Source of the DNA: Gordius sp. MW1
Taxonomy: Eukaryota > Nematomorpha > Gordioida > Gordea > Gordiidae
Direction of reading: 5' to 3'
Length of the DNA stretch: 64,000 bases
Assembly (NCBI GenBank): GCA_964036665.1
Contig: OZ038527.1
Location: forward strand, 26,391,901-26,455,900
The notes under the pieces are model-generated. The model was not told the origin of the DNA and searched no databases. It saw only the letters and a list, made by a program, of their open reading frames with translations. Positions 55,241 to 64,000 of the stretch are shown piece after piece. The position numbers and the translations under genes were made by a program. Every line of letters begins with the position of its first letter. Position 1 is the first letter of the stretch.

Positions 55241-56277
55241 AGATGCATCCGAGAGATCGGTGATGACTTGATTTTTATAATATCTTTGCCGCTTCCCATA
55301 GCCTTAAACATTAAATATAATTTTTTTGCAAATAAGTATCAGTTTATAACCGTTTTTTTAACGTTGGAAATTTTTAACAATCATCTTTTACAATATTTTT
55401 ACGATATTGAACTAATATAAAAAGTAACTGACATATCTATCATATCTGTGAGAGAAAAGCGTACACATACATTTTCTTTAATTTTCGTTTTGAAATTAAA
55501 CCATGAGTATGAAGTAAAAATTCCTTTAATGACTATTAGCGGTAAAGTTGATCAAAAAACCTATAGAATAATGGAGAGATTTCGCTTTATGGTCACATTT
55601 TAGCTATCTCTATAAAAAAAAACTTCAATTCCTAACTAAAAATTTAATCTAGCGAAAACAAAATTAAAAATGCCGGACGCAAAGAACCATATAATCTGTT
55701 ATATATATTTTGGAAAAAATAAAAATATCTTATGTGTTATTTAAATTCGTACGAATAAAATATTAAATTAAAATGACGACATTACTTTTAATGCGCCCAT
55801 AAATATATTTAACATAATTCGAATGATCTAGCTTACTAACTTTTATAATAAATTAAAAATACTATTTCATCGGATTGGAATCCAAAGCAGGGCTCTCTGT
55901 TTACATTAATGATGTGAAAAGACCTGGGATTTGTTCAGTCGACCTTTGTTCAACTAAGACAAAGTTCAAATTAACAAGACAGAACAAAAGTTTCTATTTA
56001 GTCGACCAACACTAAAGGAAACTAAACAAAACCTAGGTCTTATTACAACATTAGTACACACTAACTATTTATAATGTGCTCGGCTATATAGAAAGAGATG
56101 TCTGATAACTTAAGGTTTTTCAAAAAGTTAAAATGACAAAACTTCAAAGGTAATCCATATTATAAATATTTAATTAATTAACTATGTTTAAAAATTGAGT
56201 ATCTAAATAGTGATACATAAGTCAAAAAATAAATATGAAATTTTGAGTAATAGCATTTCTTTTAACTTAAATAAAAT
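55241..56277. other. Block VI receptor upstream flank (noncoding)
   Basis: Pieces match 21550-21960 and 42950-43390 (TTATAATATCTTTGCCGC, ATCGGATTGGAATC). There is no receptor gene attached; the receptor side is replaced by the RT fragment. A short inverted repeat lies at 55921-56039. Confidence 0.5.
55921..56039. repeat. Short inverted-repeat element
   Basis: GACCTGGGATTTGTTCAGT at the left and, reversed, GACCTAGGTTTTGTTTAGT at the right, with inner GTCGACC motifs. About 119 bases; possibly a small MITE. Confidence 0.5.
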
Positions 56278-56394
56278 ATCATTTATTATTTTTATAAAGA
56301 AAATTACATATTTTGTGAAGGTGAGATAAATAAATGCAAAAATTAAGAATCGTAAATATTAGAAAAACATACATTACGCTATGGCTAATGAATT

Positions 56395-57130
56395 ACATTT
56401 ACGGATAGTTAAGCCGATTTTCTGTCGTATAAAAAACGATTTGCGATTATCTTGGGATAGTAATGAGATTTGTTTCCCTATTTTTTTAAAAAGTTGTAAG
56501 GCTTGGGGGCCAAAGGTTGTTAGGGGGATGTCGCAATGGGACAACAATTTATAGTAGTATTGTTCATTTCTGAGTATTTTGAAATTTTTAGAGCCTCGGC
56601 TGAAGACAAGGGATCTCTGTTGTGATTATATGGGGCAAATACGTCAGTACATGTATAGTCCCATGCGAAACTGAGTCCTTTTTTCCAAGCGCCTAAAGTT
56701 TGGCCATCGGGTCGTTTATTGTCTTCACAGAGGCCTGTGGGTTCGAGAATAGAGGGGAAACCAGCTTTGGTGAAATAGTTTTCTATAAGTTTGTTAACCG
56801 CGGTATGTCGAAGGTACCGGGCTTTGTTGCGGTTACAGTGATGGCCATGATGGCCATTCGATTTTACGGAATTATTGCAAAGTGAACAAGTGTGTTCAGC
56901 AACTATATTGCATCCTAGTCTTAGGCCTACTGCGAAGCGGAATTCGTTGCTGGATAAGATAGACCGAGGTTACGGCTTGGGAAAGCTTCAAGCCATTCGT
57001 GACCTGAGCGTAAAGCTAAGCTCTTAAGCGCTGAAAGTTCCTCTGCCGAAGCGCCATTAATAAGAGACTTCAAGAGAGACTCGGACAGGGAGCAATCCAA
57101 CACTTTTGAGAGTTTACTTCAGGGAATTAA
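56395..57130 (-). pseudogene. Endonuclease domain of copy 4
   Basis: Minus-strand DNA parallels 17410-18140 of copy 3: HTCSLCNN-like finger (56880), KPGTFDIPR-like region (56820), FPSILEPTGLCEDN (56750) and WDYTCTDVF (56660). Frame-broken, as in copy 3. Confidence 0.65.
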
Positions 57131-58480
57131 GTGGGGACGTTAAAAAATTCCTGCCATTGTTGGAAGGCGACGTCGAGTAAGTTGTCAGGTTGTGGGGTTA
57201 ATGTTGAAATGATGCTTTCATTGGACAGGAGGCTTGATATAAATGCGGAAAGAGATACGAAGGCTATTGAGCCTAAGCCTAGCCCCCCCCTTCCCCATTT
57301 GTTGGAAGGGAAGCTTGTTGCCAGTGTGTGGAGCCTAGGGTTAGATTGGTTATTTTTTCGGTCAAAGACTTAAGTTCTGCATCAAACTTGGACAAGGCCT
57401 CGTGATGTAAGAACGCTGCAGAGGACCGGAAGCTGTGCATTAGTTTAGGGATTGAATGTCTTTTGCTAAAAAAAATTCTCGATGGGCAGGAAGGTGTTTA
57501 AATAGGCTTTTCATGTCTGCTAGTCTGCGACTGGTTTCATCTAATAATTTTAATATGGGAATATAGCCTCCAATTGGGGATACGAGCAGGGTCAAAAAGG
57601 AAGGGTCTATTAATTTGTAAGATAATTGGTCTTGATTGCTAATAAGAGGTGTATTAAGGGGACAAATTTCGGTTTTAGTTTGATTTAGCGTTAATCCGAT
57701 TTTTATTGATTTGTTTTTCAGGTATCTTAAAGTGGCAAAAACATCTTCGGGGGAGCCTTGGATGGTACCATCGTCAAGGCACCTGTGTTTAAAGTCAAAT
57801 TGAACTTTGTTACAAGGCTATCAACTAAAGTTTTGATGCCTAGGAAAAACAGAAGCGGTCCAAGGGGGTCGCCTTGTTAAAAACCGTCACTGATTTGATG
57901 ATATAATTGTGAAATTGTAATATTAAAACTGGAGAATAGCATGCATCAAGAAATGCGACGTATTCAGGGAGATGTTTGTATGTTTCATTAAGGAACGGGG
58001 AACGATAAATGGAGTTGAAAGCATTCTTAAAATCAATTTTAGTGATCACTGAGGGGGTTGGGGTGGTAAGAAAAATTCTTACCGAGTGTGAAGCAATTTC
58101 GCATCCTCCTTTTACACTAAATCCGAGTTGTGTAGGAGCAAGGATTTCCACAGCTTTACCTTTGATGCGTTTTATGATCAGTTTGGAACAGAGTCTGCGT
58201 AAAACATACCCCATTGCTAAAGGTCGAATTCCGCCATCCGATTTTTAAAATGATACTAGAGTAGCGCCGAAGAAATGTGGGGCTACAATTTCGACAATTT
58301 GGCCTTTTGTTATGATGTTAATGAGGGTGGTGAGAGAGCTCAAGAAAACTCCTGAGCGGTCTATTAAGGGATTTGATAGTTATAGAAGGTGGGCTAGACG
58401 CAGGACATAGAGCCCTGCGTCTGTCAAAGAACACTTAAAAGTGTTAATAGTAGCTAGGACTTCTGAAGTGGAGAAGTTCT
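57131..58480 (-). pseudogene. Reverse transcriptase of copy 4
   Basis: The clearest piece (57840-58214) reads GYVLRRLCSKLIIKRIKG, TQLGFSVKGGCEIASHS and TKIDFKNAFNSIYR. A CLDDGTIQGS box (YLDD with Tyr to Cys) lies near 57770. A probable deletion removes part of the QGDPL region near 57875. Confidence 0.8.
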
Positions 58481-58487
58481 GATGGAC

Positions 58488-59239
58488 TTACTGGATTGGA
58501 TTGGGTAAAGGCAGGTTTGGCCTTATAGGATGCTTAGCTATTAGTGATTCTAGGGTGTCTTTGTTGTCTGGGGATATTTTATTATCAGAGAAAGCAATGC
58601 GGATTGCACTTTGAATGTCGCAATTATTGATTTTTGCTGAGACTATATTTGCCCTATGTTTAAGGGACGCAAGAGTTTGCACTTCCTGGGTTTCATAAGT
58701 TATTGGTTCACTGAATTCTTGCCACTTTTTAAGATTTGTTTTTACCCAACTTGTAAGAGATCCAGTATATGATTTGGGTGGTATTGGGAGAACACAAGAT
58801 GCACAATAAAAGAAATTTTGCAAATCTTCTTAATTGTTTACATTTTTGGTGAGTATCAAAATGGCCTCAGAAAGTGTCTGCGATACTAGGTATCTGGCAC
58901 CTTTAGGAATACTTTTTATTATTTTATTAAAGGGAAGGCCTCGAAAATTTGTTAATGCGATGTCTAAGGGGGTGTCTGACTTAGGGATGGCTATCAGTTC
59001 CAAATTTTAGGTTTAGAGGTTTCCCCTGGCTTTCCTGACCCTTTGCATCGTGCTTTATAAGATCCATGCGTGTGAATAAGTCCTGATTGTGTAAGGGAGA
59101 CGTTTCTAAGGCATATATGACAGGTTGTAATAAAGTTTGGTTTTGTAAGTTTAGTCATGATCTGAGTTCTAGGCAGGATTTTAAGGGTCATTTTAAAATG
59201 GTGTTTGTTATTTGATGCGATGGATTGGATATATACCAA
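58488..59239 (-). pseudogene. N-terminal region of copy 4 with zinc finger
   Basis: 58994-59239 starts MTKLTKPNFITTCHICLRNV and has LIHTHGSYKARC, giving C-x2-C...H...C, as in copy 2. 58488-58823 encodes SLTSWVKTNLKKWQEF, an RANIVSAKINNCDIQSAIRI helix and KHPIRPNLP, the lead-in to the RT. Confidence 0.75.
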
Positions 59240-59260
59240 AAAGGAATTAATTGCACTTTA

Positions 59261-59640
59261 TTATTAAATCATTTTAATAAATATATAGCCGCCATTGTTG
59301 TTCGAGATTATTTAATCTACCTTAAGGATGTTCTTACCTATAGATAGATCAAAGAGATTAAGAAATTTATTCATAATAGTCGACGCCTTATGAACTTAAA
59401 TAACATCGTCAACTTTAAAAAAGACACGTTTACATGTTCTAGAAAACTTTTGAGAATCAAATTAACCGGACATTTAAATAGCAGAGTATAGTCATCCACT
59501 GATTAAATTAAAAAAAATAAGTTATGGTTTAGGATTATAGTTACCTAAAAAGCACAAATAAAAAAAATTTGACATTGCTTCTTTCTGTGTACTTTAGATG
59601 GTCATCGAGGAGGATTCATTTTTATGTATACTATTTTTCG
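59261..59640. other. Block VI upstream flank, continued
   Basis: CATCCACTGATTAAAT and the following A-rich stretch match 22350-22440 and 43765-43850, so the LINE copy 4 was inserted in a receptor upstream region. Confidence 0.5.
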
Positions 59641-60985
59641 ATCGTTGACCTTTAAACCATATCCAGCTAAGCACTTTGACCACTTTTCCAGTTATTGGCA
59701 TATAGTATACACCATGGCTATTGCCTTTGAATGTCTCTCCTTATCGTGCCCCTAATTATATTATAGACTTAACTCAGATCCTTACTGTAATCAAATTTCA
59801 ACCCGAAAAGGGTAAGAGTCTCCAAATGTGGTCCTAACGCACGAATTTGAGGTGTAAATATTTTCATAAGGAATATATACACGTCAGGGATATTACCATA
59901 TTAAAGAGCGGACCATGCCATAGACTATTTCAAAGTCGATAGTGACCAATTGTAGGTCTTGGATCAATCGTGGATTTGCCGGTCACAAATCCGAATTGGT
60001 TAGATGATACTTCGTTTTTAAGCCTTGTTACTAAGATCCTTTCTATAAGTCTCAAAGAATGGCAAGTTAGCTTTATACATCTAAAATTGCCACAGTCCTG
60101 AAGGTTTCCTTTGCCTTTGAATAAGAGTATAATCGTGCTTGCCCTCCAAATTAGGGATTCGCTCTTCTACCAATATCTTGAAAGAGATTCGTCATGGTCA
60201 TGACTTCTTCATCATGGCGCCCGACCCATGCTTCTATAGGAATTTCGTAAGGGTCATTAGCATTTCATTTTTGATCTTGTTCATTTGTAACTTAACTTCC
60301 TCCTTCTGAAGATTTTAACCATGCTTATGTTTGCCTCAATTACGGGAAGGGAATTTTTGTCATTTGCAATATTCAAAAGTTCCTTGAAATATCCTTTCCA
60401 CCTTTCGATCACTTCCTTCCCCTTGAATAGATCTTTCTTTCTTTCGATGAAATCCTAAACCGATTAATCCCACCCTCATAGTTCCTACTCATAGCTTTGC
60501 CTTCTTTAGTGTGTCCTAGAACCCAAATCGCTGTTTCATTTATGCCCTTATTTAACGTCTCCCAATTGTCTTCTACGTTTCTTTGCAATTTTCTTGCACC
60601 CAAGAGTTAGGACGAATTTTGATCATATTTGTCGTTCGTCGATATATACTTTAGCATTTCCTTTCGAATTCAAGATTCATAAACCCTTCTTCTTTCAGGG
60701 TATACTATTCTTTCAAGATTCATCACTAGTGGACGAAATTGCCTTGTATATCCTCTTCCGGTATTACTTTGCAATCCTTGAAACTCTATAAGTCTCTTCG
60801 GCGTATGAGCAGATAATCAATTTGAATAAAATGCTTCTGTCTTCTATTAGTCACAATAAAATAGGTGTAACGATGCCCATGTCATGCTAATCGAGGGAAG
60901 GTATATTTAAATCTATTTTTTTATTTACTAGTAATTCTCGCCATGCCCCTTTCACGTATCCTCTTCTCTTCCCTGGCAGCACCTT
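59641..60985 (-). mobile_element. RTE-type LINE, copy D (decayed)
   Basis: Minus strand. Matches run from the endonuclease region (60890-60985) through the linker (60409-60603: MGARKLQRNVEDNWETL) and RT to the GYGLKVNDRK region (59650). The 3' third is missing. Heavily broken. Confidence 0.75.
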
Positions 60986-61811
60986 TATATATACAAATTT
61001 CAGTTTACATCATTCCCTGTGATGGTATTTTTAGGCTTAATGTGAACCAGTATTCTATGTTATATAGTTTAGGATAAGTTCATAATGTTGCAGGTTGGAG
61101 TAAAGATTTTATGCCTTTAATATTCTCTTAATAAAATGCTGAAAAAGTGGCTAAAAAGGCCTCAAACTTCAAATATCTATTAGATTTGTTGATTGTAAAA
61201 GAGCTTTGATAGTATTGTATACATTACAATTTAGCCTTGTTCAGTTCAGGGAATATACAATACACAACCAAATTTTATATCCACAAGACCAAGATCACAA
61301 AAAATAATATGTATGCAGTATTCGCGAGACGAAGACCATCATAAAAATATGCGAATGCTTCACTACATAAAAACAAATGTGTGTGTGTGTTGTCTCCCTC
61401 ATCTTTCCTTCATCCTTCCCTTTTTCCTTTAATCACTTCATACGTCTATATACTTCGGTCATATTGTTTTTACTTTCTTCGATAACCACAACATCTCCTT
61501 TTTTACTTTTTCAGCTTTTTTTCTTTTTCTTTTCCTTTTGACTCTCCCACTATCCCTGGCTTTGATTTATGCCTTTTCCACCGATGGCTATCACTAGCCG
61601 TACCACCAACATTCCCAAACCCGCTTACTCATGCCTTTATAACGTTACATACAACGATTAAACCCGCTTACATCATGTCTTTATAACGGTACATACAATG
61701 GTTATATAAGTAACACATATACCCAACACAACATCAAACCATTACACACAATCTCGATGTAAACATTGTAAAACAAAAATTTGGTACAATATAATCACTA
61801 ATAATGTACAC
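60986..61811. other. Noncoding DNA with simple repeats
   Basis: No gene seen. A GTGTGTGTGT run at about 61380 and pyrimidine-rich sequence to 61560. A 42-base unit starting AAACCCGCTTAC is repeated twice at about 61617-61702. Confidence 0.55.
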
Positions 61812-61851
61812 ACACAATGGCTACTACATATATCAATGGCTACTACATCTA
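61812..61851. repeat. Left part of a 27-base minisatellite
   Basis: Units containing CAATGGCTACTACATAT; the array is interrupted by the Helitron and resumes at 63401-63495. Confidence 0.7.
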
Positions 61852-63400
61852 TCTATATATATAAAGTAAAGTGTATATATGTAAGAGCTAAATTAAGAAA
61901 CTACCGGTCCGATTCGCGCGAAAATTTACCCCTAGGTTCCCAAGGCGGCCAGGGGTAAAATAGCTTTTTCAGAATCCTAAAATTCCTTTTAATTTTCGAG
62001 ATATTGGGTTTTATGCGTTTTGACGTTCAATAAAATGTCAATCAAACGCACCTCCTCTTCGTTGAAAATTTGAATATACAGACAGTTCTGTAGTAAAAGT
62101 GTATCACTTATAGTAGTTTGTAAAACGTAATCTTTTCTTAACGGTGACAACATTAAATTTCTTAAACGTCATCTTTTCTTAACGGTGACAATATAAAATT
62201 TATGAATTAAATTTCTTAAACGTCATCTTTTCTTAACGGTGACAAGACAACATAAAATTTATGAATTAAATTTCTTAAACGTCATCTTTTCTTAACGGTG
62301 ACAACATAAAATTTATGAATTAACCTGAAATAAATAAAATTATAGATTATTTGAGAAAATATATAGGTGAAGAAGATGAATTTTTCTCATTATCATTAAA
62401 TGAGATATTTTAAAGAAAGATGAAAGTATATATAATTTAAATGTAATATAAAATACTCCAACGTTGATTATTCTGAGTAAATGCTATTTATATATAAATG
62501 TCATTATTTATCTATCATTAATTTTTATTAAATGAGATATTTAAATGAGAATAAATTCTGAAACTACCGGCCCGATTCGCGCGAAACTTTACCCGTAGGT
62601 TCTCAGGGCGGCCAGGTGTAAAATAGCTTTTTCAGATTGCTAAAATTCCTTTTAGTTTTAAAAATATCGGACATTTCTCGGCTTTTTGGTTTAAAAAAAG
62701 GGCTAAATTCTGAAACTTCAGATCCGATTCGAGCGAAAATTTAGCCGTAGATGCCCAGATAGGCCAGGGGTAAAATAGCTTTTTCAGATACCTAAAATAC
62801 CTTTTTGTTTTAAAAATATCTGACATTTCCCGTCCAGTTTCATTTATAGCAGCATATACAATAATGACGTCATACATACAAAGCTGAAGTTTTCTCGAAT
62901 TAGATATTTAAAAGTATAATAAAAATGTTACAGTATACGGTTAAAATTATTGGGGTTTAACAGACTATTTAAATTAAATAAATAAAATTTAAATTATGCG
63001 TTTTTGTCATTATTATCACGTGGTCGATCATAGAAGCATATTTTTAATAAATATCCATCCTTCAATTAATTATTTTATTATATTAAAGAAAATTGTATTT
63101 CAAATAAATCAGCTAACTAGAAAAATAAAATAATGGTATTATTGTATAATAAGTAACAGCATTAATAAGCAATTTTTTCAAAAACATTTAATTTTAGTCG
63201 GATTTGATGACTAAAACAGAATTTGCATTTGGTTTGTCTTATTATATAAATATATACTATAAATAGTGGGTTCATAAAATCATTCGGACCTTTCACATTA
63301 CAAATTATTTCATATATGACCCCAAAGTCTTATTAATAGCTTATACTTATTTAACCACTTAAGGACTGAGCCAAAGCAACGCTTGGCCGGGCACAGCTAG
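61852..63400 (+). mobile_element. Helitron, plus strand, non-autonomous
   Basis: It begins TCTATATATATAAAG after A and ends with hairpin CCAAAGCAACGCTTGG, CCGGGCACAGCTAG, before T. Same family as 12152-15471. It contains three copies of a unit of about 155 bases with GGCGGCCAGGGGTAAAATAG (near 61905, 62560 and 62705) and a separate 54-base array at 62120-62325. No coding for Rep or helicase. Confidence 0.85.
62115..62326. repeat. Tandem array, about 54-base unit, 4 copies
   Basis: Units contain CGTCATCTTTTCTTAACGGT followed by GACAACATAAAATTTATG; four copies with small length changes, inside the Helitron. Absent from the other Helitron copy. Confidence 0.85.
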
Positions 63401-63495
63401 TTTACTATAAATCAATAGCTACTACATATACTACAAATCAATGGCTACTACATATACTATAAATCAATGGCTAACACTTATACTATAAATCCGTA
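63401..63495. repeat. Right part of a 27-base minisatellite
   Basis: Three to four units of ACTATAAATCAATGGCTACT type; continuation of 61812-61851. Confidence 0.75.
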
Positions 63496-63720
63496 GACAT
63501 ACGTAGAATACAATTATTTAAAAACATAATAAAAATATAAAGTTTACAAACATTTTTTAGTTAACTACACAAAAATCAGAGATATACGATAAAATTTTAT
63601 ATTCCAAAGCAATACACAATTAATTTCGAAAACGCAATACAATTTATCCCCAAACACAATCCATTTCCACGACACACAGGAGCAATACAATTTCTCCACT
63701 TCCTCTCCCCGTTTATTTTT
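63496..63720. other. Noncoding AT-rich spacer
   Basis: No feature recognised. Confidence 0.4.
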
Positions 63721-63775
63721 TTAATTGCTATGCAATTTATGGGCTCGTTTTTGGTTGTCCGTTGTCCGTTGATGT
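63721..63775. repeat. Inverse copy of the repeat end at 770-835
   Basis: ATGCAATTTATGGGCTCGTT followed by GTTGTCCGTTGTCCGTTG is the reverse complement of the left-end repeat. Confidence 0.65.
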
Positions 63776-63819
63776 CCGTCTCTATCTATTTGCATTGGGT
63801 ATATTAGGTTATCGATTTT

Positions 63820-63985
63820 TTAAATTAATGCATGAGAAAGAGGTGCCCCACCCCTCATCTCTACCTCCCTCGCTGTGTTATTTTTTAAATTAATGCATAA
63901 GAGGTGGCCCACCCCTCATCTCTATCTACCTCGCTTTCGGGCGGGGTCGGGTTTTAATTGCTATGTTAAATTAATGCATAAGTAT
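63820..63985. repeat. Tandem duplication, about 65-base unit
   Basis: TTTTTTAAATTAATGCAT with a CCCACCCCTCATCTCTA segment occurs twice (63820 and 63885). A third partial start is at about 63965. Confidence 0.75.
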
Positions 63986-64000
63986 ATCTATTCGTTTTTG

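Larger units (their letters stand above)
56278..59260 (-). mobile_element. Non-LTR element with restriction-like endonuclease, copy 4
   Basis: A minus-strand, full-span but decayed copy. It shares the 3' tail (ATAATAAATGAT) and much sequence with copy 3. The N-terminal finger, RT and nuclease regions are all recognisable. Confidence 0.8.

Noticed and set aside
56700..57373. Plus-strand frames at 56700-56885 and 57131-57373
   Set aside because: They oppose the nuclease and linker region of LINE copy 4 and have no independent support.
61812..63495. CRISPR-like array (regular repeats and spacers)
   Set aside because: Units are contiguous tandem repeats without unique spacers, in a eukaryotic context.

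Overview
This is AT-rich nuclear DNA from an invertebrate animal. It carries metazoan retrotransposon families (Ty3/gypsy, RTE, and a restriction-like-endonuclease non-LTR family), eukaryotic DNA transposons (Harbinger, hAT, Helitron) and a tandem family of seven-transmembrane receptors. No bacterial operon, rRNA gene, functional tRNA or CRISPR array was seen. Receptor clusters of this kind, with an NRF motif after TM3, and the 34-42 base introns inferred in the Harbinger genes would fit a nematode or another ecdysozoan. That placement is a guess; the sequence alone does not name the species.

The backbone is an array of repeated blocks. Each block once held a single-exon receptor gene on the minus strand with conserved flanks. 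Block I is about 841-6671, with a decayed receptor at 5940-6671. Block II/III is about 12110-30540, with an intact receptor at 19952-20959. Block IV is about 40155-45285, with an intact receptor at 41392-42405. Block V is about 45286-47992, with only the receptor C-terminus left at 47698-47992. Block VI is about 55240-59640, with upstream flank only. A more divergent relative lies on the plus strand at 34997-36058 and has an in-frame stop. The two intact genes are the only convincing host protein-coding genes in the window.

Nearly everything else is transposable elements, many nested. A plus-strand gypsy (1557-5436) with an internally inverted gag segment sits in block I. A minus-strand gypsy with complete LTRs (7569-10939) sits inside the tail of an older gypsy remnant. 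A Helitron (12152-15471) carries a non-LTR element. A hAT element (15757-19099) carries another non-LTR element. Two RTE pieces lie head to tail (23673-30225), and the first is split by a hAT element and by an unclassified C-tract-rich insertion. A fuller non-LTR copy (31765-34745) and a third RTE copy (36093-39122) follow. On the right, a Harbinger transposon (48407-54662) disrupts an older reverse-transcriptase fragment and is itself disrupted by a gypsy element (48916-52921). The right end has one more non-LTR copy, an RTE remnant, a Helitron (61852-63400) and minisatellites.

Because the blocks are paralogous, they supply empty sites for one another. Several insertions can therefore be placed to the base and ordered relative to the block duplications. 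Almost all transposon reading frames are broken by stops or frameshifts, so the window looks like a heavily bombarded chemoreceptor-like gene cluster.
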